A DNA stretch of 64,000 bases from Anticarsia gemmatalis. Taxonomy: Eukaryota > Arthropoda > Insecta > Lepidoptera > Erebidae. Positions 1 through 12,200 of the stretch are shown here, one piece after another (the first letter of the stretch is position 1; each line of letters opens with the position of its first letter). The notes under the pieces are model-generated. The model did not search any database, was not told the origin of the DNA, and saw only the letters and a list, made by a program, of their open reading frames with translations. The stretch is taken from positions 6,076,001-6,140,000 of the forward strand of contig NC_134766.1 of the NCBI RefSeq assembly GCF_050436995.1, in the 5' to 3' direction. Both the position numbers and the translations under genes were made by a program.

Positions 1-689
1 TGCCCTATCCTGATGGGCTCACGAATTACGCTAGATCTCACCATGTGAGCTGTGGTTGGCCTCCACAGTGATGGCTTCCATACTTAGTTGATGAAATTGT
101 TGTGGTCACACGCATGCTATTTGTATTGTAATAAGTGTTCACATCTTGTAGCCCGAAGAACTTCAGGTTCGATTTCCATAAGGAGCGATGATTATTTGTA
201 GTATTCTCAATAAAACAAATGAAAAACATAGATATTGATTTAGAATAATCCATGATTTCTCAATTACAATTTTAGCACAAAAGTGTAAACATGTCCTGTT
301 TTGGGACTAAAAATACCCAGATCATTCATTAGTCCAACACGACGAAAGCGTCACGAGAACGTGACGACAACGTAATAGCCATTTACACCACACGTGAAAG
401 CCACGCGTGAGAAATGTATGGTGCACGTGAAAATTTCAAATCTGTCAAATTAATGCCTGCACGCGATGTATGATGACGTCACACACACATACGTCATCAG
501 TGGGCCTAGACAAATAGCAAACGTTACGTGTTTATTCTATTCTACCAAGTTTTTTTCAACAGAAAATTGGTGGTCAGAATTAGCTAATTCTGATGAACAA
601 GCGTTCGATAGTAGGTACTAATCACCTATTTTATGCAACGAATGATCGTATAGATGTGGCTATATTGTAAAGCCAGAATTAGTTATCAT

Positions 690-900
690 TTAACATTCAT
701 ATAATATCACGCCTATTATACCCGATCGTTTAAGCAGAGGTGTATGAAAAACACCCACGATTCGATATTAACAATGTTATTCCATGTAATAGGGGGCGAG
801 CCTGTCATTTACCGGGCCCGTTACCAAATGTTACGGGAATGGAACCTGGGACCTTATGGATAGCAGTCGGTTACACTACTGACCGCACCATTGAGGTATA
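690..900 (-). mobile_element. tRNA-derived SINE (family 2), minus strand
   Basis: Read on the minus strand, an A-box-like GGTGCGGTCAGTAGTG and a B-box-like CCAGGTTCCATTCCCG lie about 35 bases apart. They are followed by a body containing CAGGCTCGCCCCCTATTAC, AATCGTGGGTGT and a TACACCTCTGC core. The same body recurs at about 8340-8470, 11575-11700, 49130-49370 and 58985-59150. The pol III boxes identify it as a tRNA-headed SINE; the copy is diverged. Confidence 0.65.
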
Positions 901-1304
901 GTTAATATTTGAATTTTTTTTTTATTCTTTAAAATCCATTCAATTTATTGTTAAAATGTTTCTAAGTTAATTCAAGAATATAAATTTGGATCAAACTTGA
1001 AGCTAACTTAGCCACATTGTAACCTCTTTTCGAACTAATTCGACTCTTTAGATATTCAGTATCAGTTACCACTTTAACTTGGAATTAGATACATTTCGTT
1101 CGTAATATGATAATGAAGACAGCCGGTCTTGAATTAGGAATAATCATTTATTTTCATTTCGGTCTATTTTAACGTTTAACTAAAACTCTCATCAACAGTT
1201 GCACCGATAAGAATGAATTTCGGTACACAAATAAACTAAATCTTGAAGTTCACAGCAGTAAAATTCAGAAGCCATTTCCTACTGATTATGTATAAAGAAG
1301 TATA

Positions 1305-1515
1305 GCTACTAGCAGGTCAGTCAGAAGCTTGCAAGTCTGACAACCAGTCTTACCAAGAGGTACCGTGCTATATCCCAGGTAACTTGGTTATGGAGGTCCG
1401 ATAGGCAGTCGCTCCATGTGAAATAGATACTAGTATTCAGCTACATCCGGTGAGACTGGAAACCGACTCCAACATAGTTGGAAGAAAGGATAGGCTGACG
1501 ATGATGTATAAAGAA
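1305..1515 (+). mobile_element. Body fragment of a 5S-headed SINE-like repeat (family T)
   Basis: It matches, on the opposite strand, the body of the longer copy at 41215-41580. Shared blocks include CCAGTCTTACC, CCAGGTAACT, GGTTATGGAGGTCCGATAGG, CAGTCGCTCCATG and ACTCCAACATAGTTGGAAGA. The 5S-like head seen at 41.5 kb is absent here, so this is a truncated copy. Confidence 0.55.
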
Positions 1516-1679
1516 ATATATCAAGAGGCATGAAACGAATTGTTTTAATCTGTTACAAATTAATTTGTGAACAAAGGCATACATTTGACTCGCGCAATCA
1601 TGTGACTTACGGCTTATTTGTGTTTTTTGTTATTGATTTCAAATATTTAATTTATTAAAATATATGAAACGGAAGCGTT

Positions 1680-1775
1680 ACAAGCACTTGGCCAGCGTAG
1701 TGGTAGACAGCCTTACCCCTCCTTTATCCCGGGAGGAGTCCCTTGACCATCTGTGGGAAATTATGGCGACAGTTT
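1680..1775 (+). repeat. Dispersed repeat remnant (GGCCAGCGTAGTGG type)
   Basis: The block CACTTGGCCAGCGTAGTGG, followed by ACCCCTCC and GGGAGGAGTCCCTTG, recurs in reverse complement at 50885-51040, and a diverged piece lies at about 3785-3830. It is a common kind of lepidopteran dispersed sequence, of unknown class. Confidence 0.5.
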
Positions 1776-3059
1776 AAAAAATCTGCAGGACTCTCGAAAT
1801 TTTAGTTAAATTTTTTTAGAGCTTGCCCTCTGTAAAGTTACTTTTTGAAACAGTTTTTCTTTAAAAATTTATCTGTATCCGGTAATAGGTAATTACTTCA
1901 TGCGTAGTAATAAAGAGTTTCTTGTTAAATAAAAAAAGGTATTTCTAAAAACATTTAAAGCTTTAGAATTCGCTACAGAAGAAAAAAGATGCGCGTGCAG
2001 ACATCAGAAAAAAGTTAACGTGCAAAAAGATTTGAACTATGCCTACCTACTTAATATTTTTTGCTTATTTTTTCTTTAATGCTCTATTAGGCCTAACTTA
2101 GCTCGTCGTCTAAAAAAAAACACAGAAGACAAATTCAAAAGTGTCAAGCTAAAGAAATGCGCGCGAAAAAAATTGTATGACAATAAACATGGCCGAAAAA
2201 AAACACGGAAGCAAGACAATCAATCTTTTAGTTCTTTTTATCCGTATGTCATAAATGTCAGAAAAAATATTCCCATGATCAATTTAATGCTTAGAATTTT
2301 TATATAATACTGTTTAAACGTGGAAATTAATTAAATTTTATACAATAAAAACTTAATTTTAAATTCATCGTGCAAGGTCGACGCGTGACGTTTGATGTTC
2401 GAAATTTGAACTTTGAAGACTACCTGATGTTTAGTTCTTTTTTTTATAACGAAGACGAGCTTCTGGCTGATTGAAATTTAAATTAGTAACGTCACACTGC
2501 CAGATATTTAGAAAAAAATACGTATGCACCAGGTCATCCACCAATATTGTAGTTTTCTGTTTTTTTTATAAGCAGTTCAAGTAATAGTTTTCAGACTGAT
2601 CTAAATTAATGATAAATATTATTATGCCCTCAAGTTTTGGTTAGCATGCTCACCCTATGAAAACATCAATATACCTAGGTCACAAAAATATATAAGATAA
2701 AAGATAACAATATAAAAGTGTGACGAAAGTACATAAATTGTTAAGTTCGTGGTTTACCCAATAACTTTATGTAGGGACTTTAAGTTGTATAACATGTTTT
2801 TAACAAATAAATTCTCATAGATACAAGATTTTTTTTTAATCTAAGGTATACTAAGAATATAAAAAAATATTTCGTAAATAGCAGGTAAACGTAAATCAAA
2901 AATTTCAGTTTACTACCTGCCAAGTACTAACAAGAAAAGCACATTTTTTACACAATTAATAAAAATATGACAAACCATTTACCATAATTATGTATCTGTG
3001 TGCATATTAAATAATGTTTGCAAATTGTATCGGATTCTTGTTTAAAGAGTCGCATTGTA

Positions 3060-3181
3060 AATAAGCGATTTTGTTGTTGGAAGCGAATGCGCGCCAGTTC
3101 GCTTGTAACCATTGACGTGTCTGGCTGACTCTGGCTGTATAGAAGTATAACAGTGACATAAAAAAGTGTGTTGAAAAAAAA
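3060..3181 (+). promoter_or_regulatory. Probable promoter region and 5' UTR of the sugar transporter
   Basis: This stretch directly precedes the first coding exon and is less AT-rich than its surroundings (GCGAATGCGCGCCAGTTCGC). A CCAGTT at 3095-3099 loosely resembles an insect initiator, but no convincing TATA box or DPE is visible. If transcription begins upstream of 3087, the leader would carry a short uORF (ATG at 3087, 13 codons, stop before 3130). The start site and any non-coding leader exons cannot be fixed from sequence alone. Confidence 0.3.
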
Positions 3182-3254
3182 ATGAATCTTTTAATCAGAA
3201 ATCTATCATGGACGAACGGAACGCGGATAAATCAATATCTTTTTGCTACTTTAA
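3182..3254 (+). CDS. Sugar transporter exon 1 (N-terminus, start of helix 1)
   Basis: ATG at 3182 follows an A-run, giving the favourable A at -3. It reads MNLLIRNLSWTNGTRINQYL and then FATL, and ends phase 1 at a good donor (A then GTGAGT, 3255). Joined to exon 2 it gives FATLITIPLLSFGMVQGWLS, a continuous helix 1 of the Tret1 type, which is the main support for the choice. The in-exon ATG at 3208 would give phase 2 and break the downstream frame, so it is not the start. Confidence 0.85.
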
Positions 3255-6200
3255 GTGAGTATTTATTTGATTTTTGTATTTAATTTAGTGTTTTGTACCC
3301 GCTATTTTTGAAAATGTAAAAAAATGGTAAGTTTTTATTTAAATTAAAATATTTCAGTGATATCAAAGGAGTGACTTAAAGTTTAGTTGGCTTTGTAAAA
3401 ATTTAAAATAAATTAAAAAAAACTATAGTTTAAAAATGAAAAACCGTGTGCGGTTACCGGATTCTAAGTAAATATAAAATATTTACTATTGTTAAATAAT
3501 ATATTGAATAAATACTGTGGCTAATACAAATATTTAGAAAACAAAGTATTCTTACACGCAAATTTTTCAGACAATATTAGGTCTCATTACTTTGCAAATT
3601 GACCGATTAACGTATCTAAATAACATAAATATTTGGTTAGTTTCACATCAAATACTTTTAAGAAGGTAGTTTTAAAATTAAAAATACTTTCAATACTGAT
3701 ATTAACACTTACTTCTTTAAAATACTTTGATAATAGTCCTTACCATATTGGATAATGCCAGGTTTAAGGCATAACCTGTGCTTCTATTTGGGGGGAGACC
3801 CTTACCTACGAGTGGGCTAGTAATGGGTCTAAAAATGAGATACAAAAATTTAAATATGTAAATAAACCAAACAACTCCAAGTAGCAATTAAATATTTTAA
3901 AAATTTAAACATCTTAATACTAGGTATTCTAACGGTATACCAGAAAGCGTCTAACATCTAAAAAAATAGAATATTAAAAAAAATATCATTCATTCTGATC
4001 TCGGATTGTACACTTGACTCTTAAAATAAAGTTATTTACATAAAACACATGTATTAATATGTATAAATGCATAGAACCAACCAAGCATGTGACTGTGATA
4101 AAATATATTAAAAGTTTTGACATATTATGTGTATTAAAAGTGCGTGTGTTAACTTTATTTTACTATTTGTGTGTTTACGTCAAAATTATGATAGGTATAT
4201 TCGGCTTTCCAAAATTTGTTTAGATAAACCCCGTGACTTCATCCGTGTGAGAGGTTTTCCTTGGGTAAAAAGTATCCTCTTTGTTAATCCAGGTTATGAA
4301 CTATCTGTGTACCAAACCCCATCAAAATTCGTGCAGTAGTTTTGCGTAAAAGAGTAGCAAACATACACAAATAAATAACATCCAACCCCACAAACTTTCG
4401 CACATATATTGTAGGGAGTAAAAGAAAGGTTCGTAAGATTATAAACCCGCTATGATATCTGCACCCAAAGAATACAGATAAAATCACCTGTTTTCTATGT
4501 CATTGTAATTATTAACGTGAAATATTCAACTGCCCGTTTGTTATAAATTTATAATTGACATTAGTATCTAAATATGTAATTTAGGATAAAACGAGTATTT
4601 CTGATTACATTTATTGGGTAATTTTCCGTATAATATATAATGTATCCTCGTTTTTGTACCTATTTCAATTAGTTACCTAATTTCAGACATTAACGTGATA
4701 AAATATGTCATTTGCCGCATATACTTTACTTTACTTTTCAGTACTATATCAATTTCGACATCTGAGTAGTTATAGAAATTATGTTCATGAGAAACTGCTC
4801 ATAGTGTATCCTAAAAAAGTAAATATATAGCGTATTCTGAAAGAACTATTATATTTTGAAACTAGCTGACCCGCGCAACTTCGCTTGCGTCCAATAAGAG
4901 AGAATGGGTGAAATTTTTCCCCGTTTTTGTAACATTAATTACTGGTACTCTGCTCCTTTTGGTCGTAGCGTGATGATATATATATAGCCTATGTCCTTTC
5001 TCGGGTATCAAAATATCTCCATATCAAATTTCATGCAAATTGGTTCAGTAGTTTAGGCGTGATTGAGTAGCAGACAGACAGAGTTACTTTCGCATTTATA
5101 ATATTAGTATGGATAGTTATGGATGCCATACGCCTATTACCTACCTACTACCAATGTATAAAACGTTTATTTCAACACCTTTTTTTGTTTATGACTCCTG
5201 CCACAAACATACGTAGGTAATATGTAAATTAAATATTAAATTTGATTTATTACATTTTCACTTTCCTTTAGAATTAATCATTATCAGCCATTAATCGTGG
5301 TCTAGCTTGTTATTTCGTATATTTTGCAGTGTCCAAAAAGTTATATACAAAGACAATATTTAAAAAAAAATGAAGTATATACCTATAAGCCAAATATATA
5401 CTCTACTTACTCTAAAAGAAAACATAGGTAGTACTACGTATTACCCAAAAATAGTCTTAATTCGTGAGAAAAAGTCAGTTTTTACTTAAAAAAATGAGTA
5501 CCTCTTATAACTATGACAGTGCAACGATATGTTTTCATTGAAAACTTTTCAAACAGTTTTTTTTCTTTTTTCAGAACATTCTCACGACAATGACCGTCAA
5601 TTTTATTTTTGGAACACGCTAGACAATTTTTTTAATTTATGTATTCTCGATGTGCCAGTATTATGCAGAAATTCTAGTCTTGAGCATTTGATTGACATCT
5701 ATAATTAGTTCAAATTAGTTCTATGTTTGAAACTAATGATTTCTAAACTGCGTTGAATACTGATGAATGCATTTTAAACCTTTTTGTCTAAATTTATACC
5801 GAGACAAATTGAGCTATGAAAGATAGAAAAATACGATACACTGATTTTTTTTTAGAGAAATTAAAAGAATGATAATAATGGATTGGAAATTCACAATTCA
5901 AGAAAAATAAATTAAAATTAGGAATGACATTGTACCAATATATATGTTTGTAGGGTAGAAAAAAATTACACAACGAGGAATTCAATAAAATAATTAAGCA
6001 AAGTGATATCCTAATTTACACTTGCGTAGAATGTCATTATAGGTTTAACCTACATTTTCCTAAAAAACCATTTCATTCACACTTTTCGCGCCAATTATCG
6101 TAAAACGGTACAGTCCAGTATCATGACAATGACAATCAAAATTATCAAAATCCGGTTTTATTTAACGGTACTGTTTCAAAAAAGGAATGTATGTGTTACT

Positions 6201-9200
6201 GTAAAAGCCCGAACTGTGGCAAATCCTAAGATTTTCCGGTAAAACCTAAGATTTACCAACTCTCAATGGTAAAAGTCCGAACAAGCCAGAGTTTAAAAAC
6301 TATGTTACGATATATAAAAAAATCCTCCTTCATAACTTTGTTTATAACTATTTCACAGTATAATTATATACTGTGACATAGTTATAAAGAAGGAGTTTTG
6401 GGCAAAGCGACATGGGTAGGTTAGGTTAGAAGGCTAAGGTGGGAGCGAGCGAAGCGAAGCTCCCACCTTAGCCTTCGTGGTTATTTTTTTTTAACCACCC
6501 AGAAGGAGGAGCCCCGCGAAGCGGGGCTCCGGCGACATCTCGACATCATCAAGTGAATATAGGTAAATGTTCGAAATAAAAGAATTGTTCGGACTTTTAC
6601 CATTGCGAGTTGGTAAATCTTAGGTTATACCGGAAAATCTTAGGATTTACCACCGTTCGGGCTTTTACAGTAACATATGCACTGCTCGGATGACGGCTTG
6701 CAAGCATCTCGTTCGATTTGAATTCAAAACACGGATACTTCTAGATATTTCGTATTTTATCTGTGTAATAGACATGAATGAGATTATATCTGTATGTTTC
6801 TATTGCATTTTCAAATAAATATTTTATGAAATAGGAGAATTCTGATGGTTTAATTTGGGCAATATTCAGTGTAGACTTACTATCAGCAATATAAATCGTT
6901 TACAATTTGACATATCACTATAAGTCAAATATTATTACAAAAAGTGTTGTAGCCACTACTCCAGCAAAATTTCGAAGTATTAAATTAGCCGATTTTTTCA
7001 ATTTAAAATAAACTTTTAAGAAAATCATTTGACTTCAAATCCTCAGTGGGTTGTTTATCCAACAACAACACTAAATTTCCATCATAATAATTGAGATATA
7101 AAAATCTGTCCTTAAATAAAAATAGTACAAGCGGATCTGACGCTAAGTTTTTACATCACCAAAACTCGTTTATAAAAAGGGATGTAATTTCAAAACATTG
7201 AGAGACAGGTTTTAATTAATTGTTGTTATTTAGTTTTACAGTTGTCAATGCAAGGACGCATTGCAATAACGATACGCTAAACGCATACTTAGTGATAACT
7301 GTTACGAAACTTTTGTTTACTTTGTGCAATTTGCGCATGTTTTGAGTTCAAATTCCGGTATTAAGTTCTTCTTTTTATCGTATGGTTAGTAGTCAATCTA
7401 GTATCAAAGTTGATCAAGCCGTCCGATGGCTTTTGAGGCTCGACTGTTATCTTAATTGACAACAACCAAGACCGACTTTTTACGTGCCCTCCGAAACACG
7501 GAAACGCCCAATTCAAATACCACTACACTATCTGAAAAGGTCTCAAATGCATCTGTTTTTATAATTTCTAGGCATGCACTTTGACTTTTGAACTTTGGCC
7601 GACAAAACATTAGTACTTATGTATTTGTTTATCATTAACAACCAGTTTTAACAGATTCACTTGGAAAAATATATTATTTTCATTTTATATGTTTCAAATT
7701 AAGTGCAAAAGTAGCCACATTGTGACCTAAGCCGTCGTATTAGTTTTGTGTAGTGAACTTTATAGGTAGGTACCATCTACGATCAGCATTGAAAATATGT
7801 GTACAAAATCACATTTCCAAGGACCATCAAAAAAACAATACGCTGCTACATTTTTAAATCATTTGTATCAATTAAAATAGTGATATTAGAGCTGTATATT
7901 AACTTCCAAGTAATTATTTATAATTTAGTAGTAATTGCTTATTGTTTGTAAATTTACAGCAATAATTAAGTTGATATTTTTATACAAAACAGTACGATTG
8001 AAAATGTGTCAATGTTTATTTAATTTGTGTTTGCATACTTCTAACGCTGTCACAACATAGTAACATGGCGAAAGAAATTTATAATCTGTTCAGAAGTGGG
8101 TCTCATCCAGTAAATAATAAAAAAAATAATGATATTGTCATAGCCAGTTGTTGCAAAATATTTCAAATATAATTTAAAACAGCAGGCAATTAAGTAAAGA
8201 ACTAAACAATGATGCCAATGAACTTTAAGTCAAATTGATTGTTATAAGAATGTGCTAATTGTACGGCTAATTACTTACGCACTTCAGGATATACGTACAA
8301 TGCATATATGTATGTCTTTACTAATGACATATTCATCGTGTAAACATACTAGAATTATGGTGTAGGCAGAATGCCTGAAATACATCTATGCATCGCCATT
8401 TATAATATTAGTCCTAATTTATAGGGGGCAAGCCTATCACTGTATACGAAGTACGTTTATCAAACTCAGGAGTGCTATAATCACGTATCGCAAGTGACAG
8501 CTATTGTACGTCGATGGTACGATTCAGTAGGTACATTGCTGCTTTGACATAACGTGTTAATCACTATAATCTAATAAATAAAATAATGTACAGCATAGTG
8601 GTTTTCAAATCGTTGTCAACTGAGATACGTGATAGCCCCTCAGTCCATCTAGAGCACCCGTTCGAATAGCACGTGTCAAATACATATATTGATGGGTGCC
8701 CTTCGTGGACTAGGCTAGGTACCTTTTTCGGATTCGGATTCGGAGAGCACGTAATGCCGTCGGTCCTGCGCCTCTCTGGTCATGTCGGTTTAGCCGTTCC
8801 ACCAGACTATGAGAGTAAAGGAAGAGAGAGTGTGTCTGTGTATTATGCAAACTTGGCCACTATAAACAAAGTCCTGCACAGTTAGCTGGTTTTAATGAAA
8901 CTGGCCGCCGTAGCCGAAATCGGCCAGGACGACATCACATTCCAAAGGGTGCTCTAGATAGACTACCTAGTTGTCAACGATGATGTACAATAGCCATTTA
9001 ACGTCATTTGAAATTGGTTAAAATATTTGATATGAGGCGTAAAATTCAGACATTTAAGTCATCATTCATAGAACTAGTTCCATTTCCGTATTTTTGTTAT
9101 AAGATTATTCTCATTTATTCAAACATTGTTATAATTTTATTGTCCTCATTATGCTGTTATGTATATTATTTAAATTTTGTATTAACAATGGAATATTTAC

Positions 9201-12200
9201 ATATACATACCTATTCGTACCGATTTACATTAAGATGTTGCTTAAATTGTATCTCAGATATCTTTTTTTTAATCTCTTTCTGAAAACTATTTTTTAAATT
9301 CGAAGTTTGATAACTGAGAAAAGAGATGCAGTATGAAATAAAAAATAAGGATAAAAAGTTTAAGTTGAGAATAATATGCAAATATTTTTTTTCTTGTGTA
9401 TAAAAATGTCTGACATGTTAAAGTTTGTACGTATCCCAAAATTAACCAAAGTTAGGATGAAAAGGTGTATGGCTTTTTTTAAGCTGTATTACCACAAATC
9501 TACTGAACGGATTTTGAGTGTAAAATACACCCATAGTTTATTTTGGTTTTACATTATTATTTACTTTTACCCCAGAAAGTGCTAGAAAGTAGTCGTAAAT
9601 GATTTGTTTGCAAAAATTTTCTTTCAAGAGATTATTTATTTTATTGTTGAAAAAAAAAATCATTCATATAACCGACACAATTATTCACGTAAATTATATT
9701 CAGTGAAACGTCATAAAATCGCATTTTCCGTAGATTTTCATGCCAGTAACAGCAAACTGATTCTCTGAACGAATTCTGCTCGCACATTCTTTTCCATAAC
9801 AATGTCTACTATAAACATCAGAATTCGTAGAACTATTGTACGCGGGTTGTGCATCAATCGCATCATGTTTTTGAAGAAACTTTGATTGTCAAGCCTTCTT
9901 TCCCTTCTGGAGAGTCATAGTAAAATAAAACGAATCTCCTCTGCCTATTTTAACCCAAAACTTACACCTTTTGTATTTAGGAAAATGTAGCTTCCCCGGT
10001 GACACCAGACTGACCTCTGAAATTGTTCTATCTACCAGTGAAGACCACATGAAAATCTGTTTAGTAGATTTTGAGTTTATCGGAAACTGACACGGGACTT
10101 GATTTCGTATTATGTAGTGATCGTCAATAGCAAGTTAGAATCGGTTACTTCTTTACAATATAAATATTGTGCGTATGACGAAAACGTACTAATTATATGT
10201 AAATAAACAATTTTTTTTCGGGAAAACCTCATAAAAATAGATTTCACGATGTTTTTCTTCAACGTATGCAAATTTTCATAAAAACTATATTTTCACTTCA
10301 ACTGTCAAACATAAGCTTACACGGTCAATACTTTGACGTAACATATTTAATTTGCGTTAAAAAAACTTAAATAACAATGCAAAATAATGTTTCGCTTGTC
10401 TTTGAATTTGACAAAACATGGCGAAGAAATGCCATGACCAACTCGATTTACGGTTTTTATTCATAAGGAGTGTTTTCAAATTAAGTTTGACATGTTTTTC
10501 ATAGATATTAGGTAATAATTAGCTAGTTGAACGAAGTGCCGGTGATGGCACGAGTCAGTTTACATTGCAGTGAATGAATACGAATATTACATGAAACAAA
10601 TAATTTAAGATTTTATTTTATGTATCAATGAAGCAAAGGAAGTTTGTAAGGATCGTACCAAGTGGTCTTCTCTGGTCTTTGCCTACCCTTATGAGAAGAC
10701 GTGATTTTATCTATTAAATATTAATACTTATAGGAAAAGAAGTGCTAGGGAAAACGGGATTTCATTCATAATTTTTAATGTTATGATATTTCATAAATTG
10801 TGACAAAAGTTAGATCGAATGTCTTTAAATGGAATTCAGCAACCCTTGATGTGGTTTTTCCATATAGTTGGTGGCTGAGTGGTATTTGAACTGAGCATCT
10901 TCATGCTTTCGGGCGTCATGTAAAATGGTCCCGGTTCTTGCTAATTACTAATAAAAACTGGAAAATGTATACAAACTTAGGTATAAATAACTAAATGAAT
11001 AAATAATGTAGGTAAGATATTTTTTCATTTCGAGGCTAATTAGGAAATTAAAGAAATAATAAATGATGTTTTTAAAGGCAGTAAAAACCTCTGATCTTTT
11101 AAAGTTGCTCACTCATATTTTGACATGAATGAATGGATTAAATTAATTAGGGTCTGTCAAATGTTATTTATTTAAATTTTACCCTAAATTTTAATGTTTA
11201 CAACAACTTTTTGTAAGTTACGTAGTAAGTACATCAGGCCCTTGCTTACAAATTGATTTAGTATATAAAAATATATAAAAAATATTGCCGACGAATTGAA
11301 AGCCCTTACTTATTTATTTATTTTAAACTTTATATACAGAGCTGTATAAAGGTGGACCTAATGCCAGGGGAATTTTTTGCCAGTCTAACTTGGGGTGATG
11401 CAGAGATTGTTGTGAAGGTGGTTAATAGAGGAAGGAGTTGAGAAAGGGTGTACAAATAAATAATAATAGATGTAGACAATATGAGTGTAAATAAATAATT
11501 TATCTTTTTGAAGTCGGTTTAAATAGACTGACATTAATAACAAGATAATTAAAGTGTAGAATACATACATAGATAGCATCACGCATATTGTCATTCCCGA
11601 AGGTGTAAACAGAGGTGTATAAAATAATTACACCCACGATTCGCCATTTACAATTTTAGCCCCTTAGTCAAGCCTATTGCCGAAAGATACAATAAAATTA
11701 TAGAATCTTTACTTCACTCACCCTCGGTTTCTGAGGTACATTTAGCGGTAGTTTATCTTTTCAATAGCGTTTAATCTCATATAAAAAAACGCTATTGAAT
11801 AGATAAACTATCGCTAAATGCACTGAGAAACCGGGGGTCAACCCGTAAAGCGACAGTTACAAGTGTAAACTAATTGGGAACGACTGTGATACTAATTTAC
11901 CTAAAAACAAAAAACATACCGATACTAAATTCTAGATTTTAAAAGTATTTTAATCTATTCACCTACATAACTGAATGATTATGCATTTTTCATTCCGATT
12001 TAAATCTTAAATTGCCATATTTGTTTAAAAATTCATTCAAAAAATCTTTTTAATTTTTCAATGAACGAAATACCCTCAATTATAGATCTAGGTCGCCTAA
12101 ACAGGTTGTAAATGAGTAAGTCATGGCGCCGAATTTCTTCGTCTGCTTTTTACGTTTTTGTTAAATAAAATTTATAACTTAATCGGTGAAAGTAGTTTGG

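Larger units (their letters stand above)
1..3090. other. Upstream non-coding DNA with SINE remnants
   Basis: No exon is recognisable here on either strand. The stretch holds a weak tRNA-SINE remnant near 160-205 (a GGTTCGATTTCC B-box-like core), a minus-strand tRNA-derived SINE at about 690-900, a 5S-SINE body fragment at about 1305-1515 and a GC-richer repeat remnant at about 1680-1775. It also has E-box-like CACGTG and CRE-like TGACGTCA palindromes between 390 and 481. The rest is AT-rich and featureless by eye. Confidence 0.6.

Noticed and set aside
3208..3254. ATG at 3208 as the translation start
   Set aside because: It would end exon 1 in phase 2, incompatible with the phase needed by exon 2; the ATG at 3182 fits and yields a proper helix 1.
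6411..6431. Interstitial telomere
   Set aside because: Only about two and a half TTAGG units, located inside a mobile element present twice.
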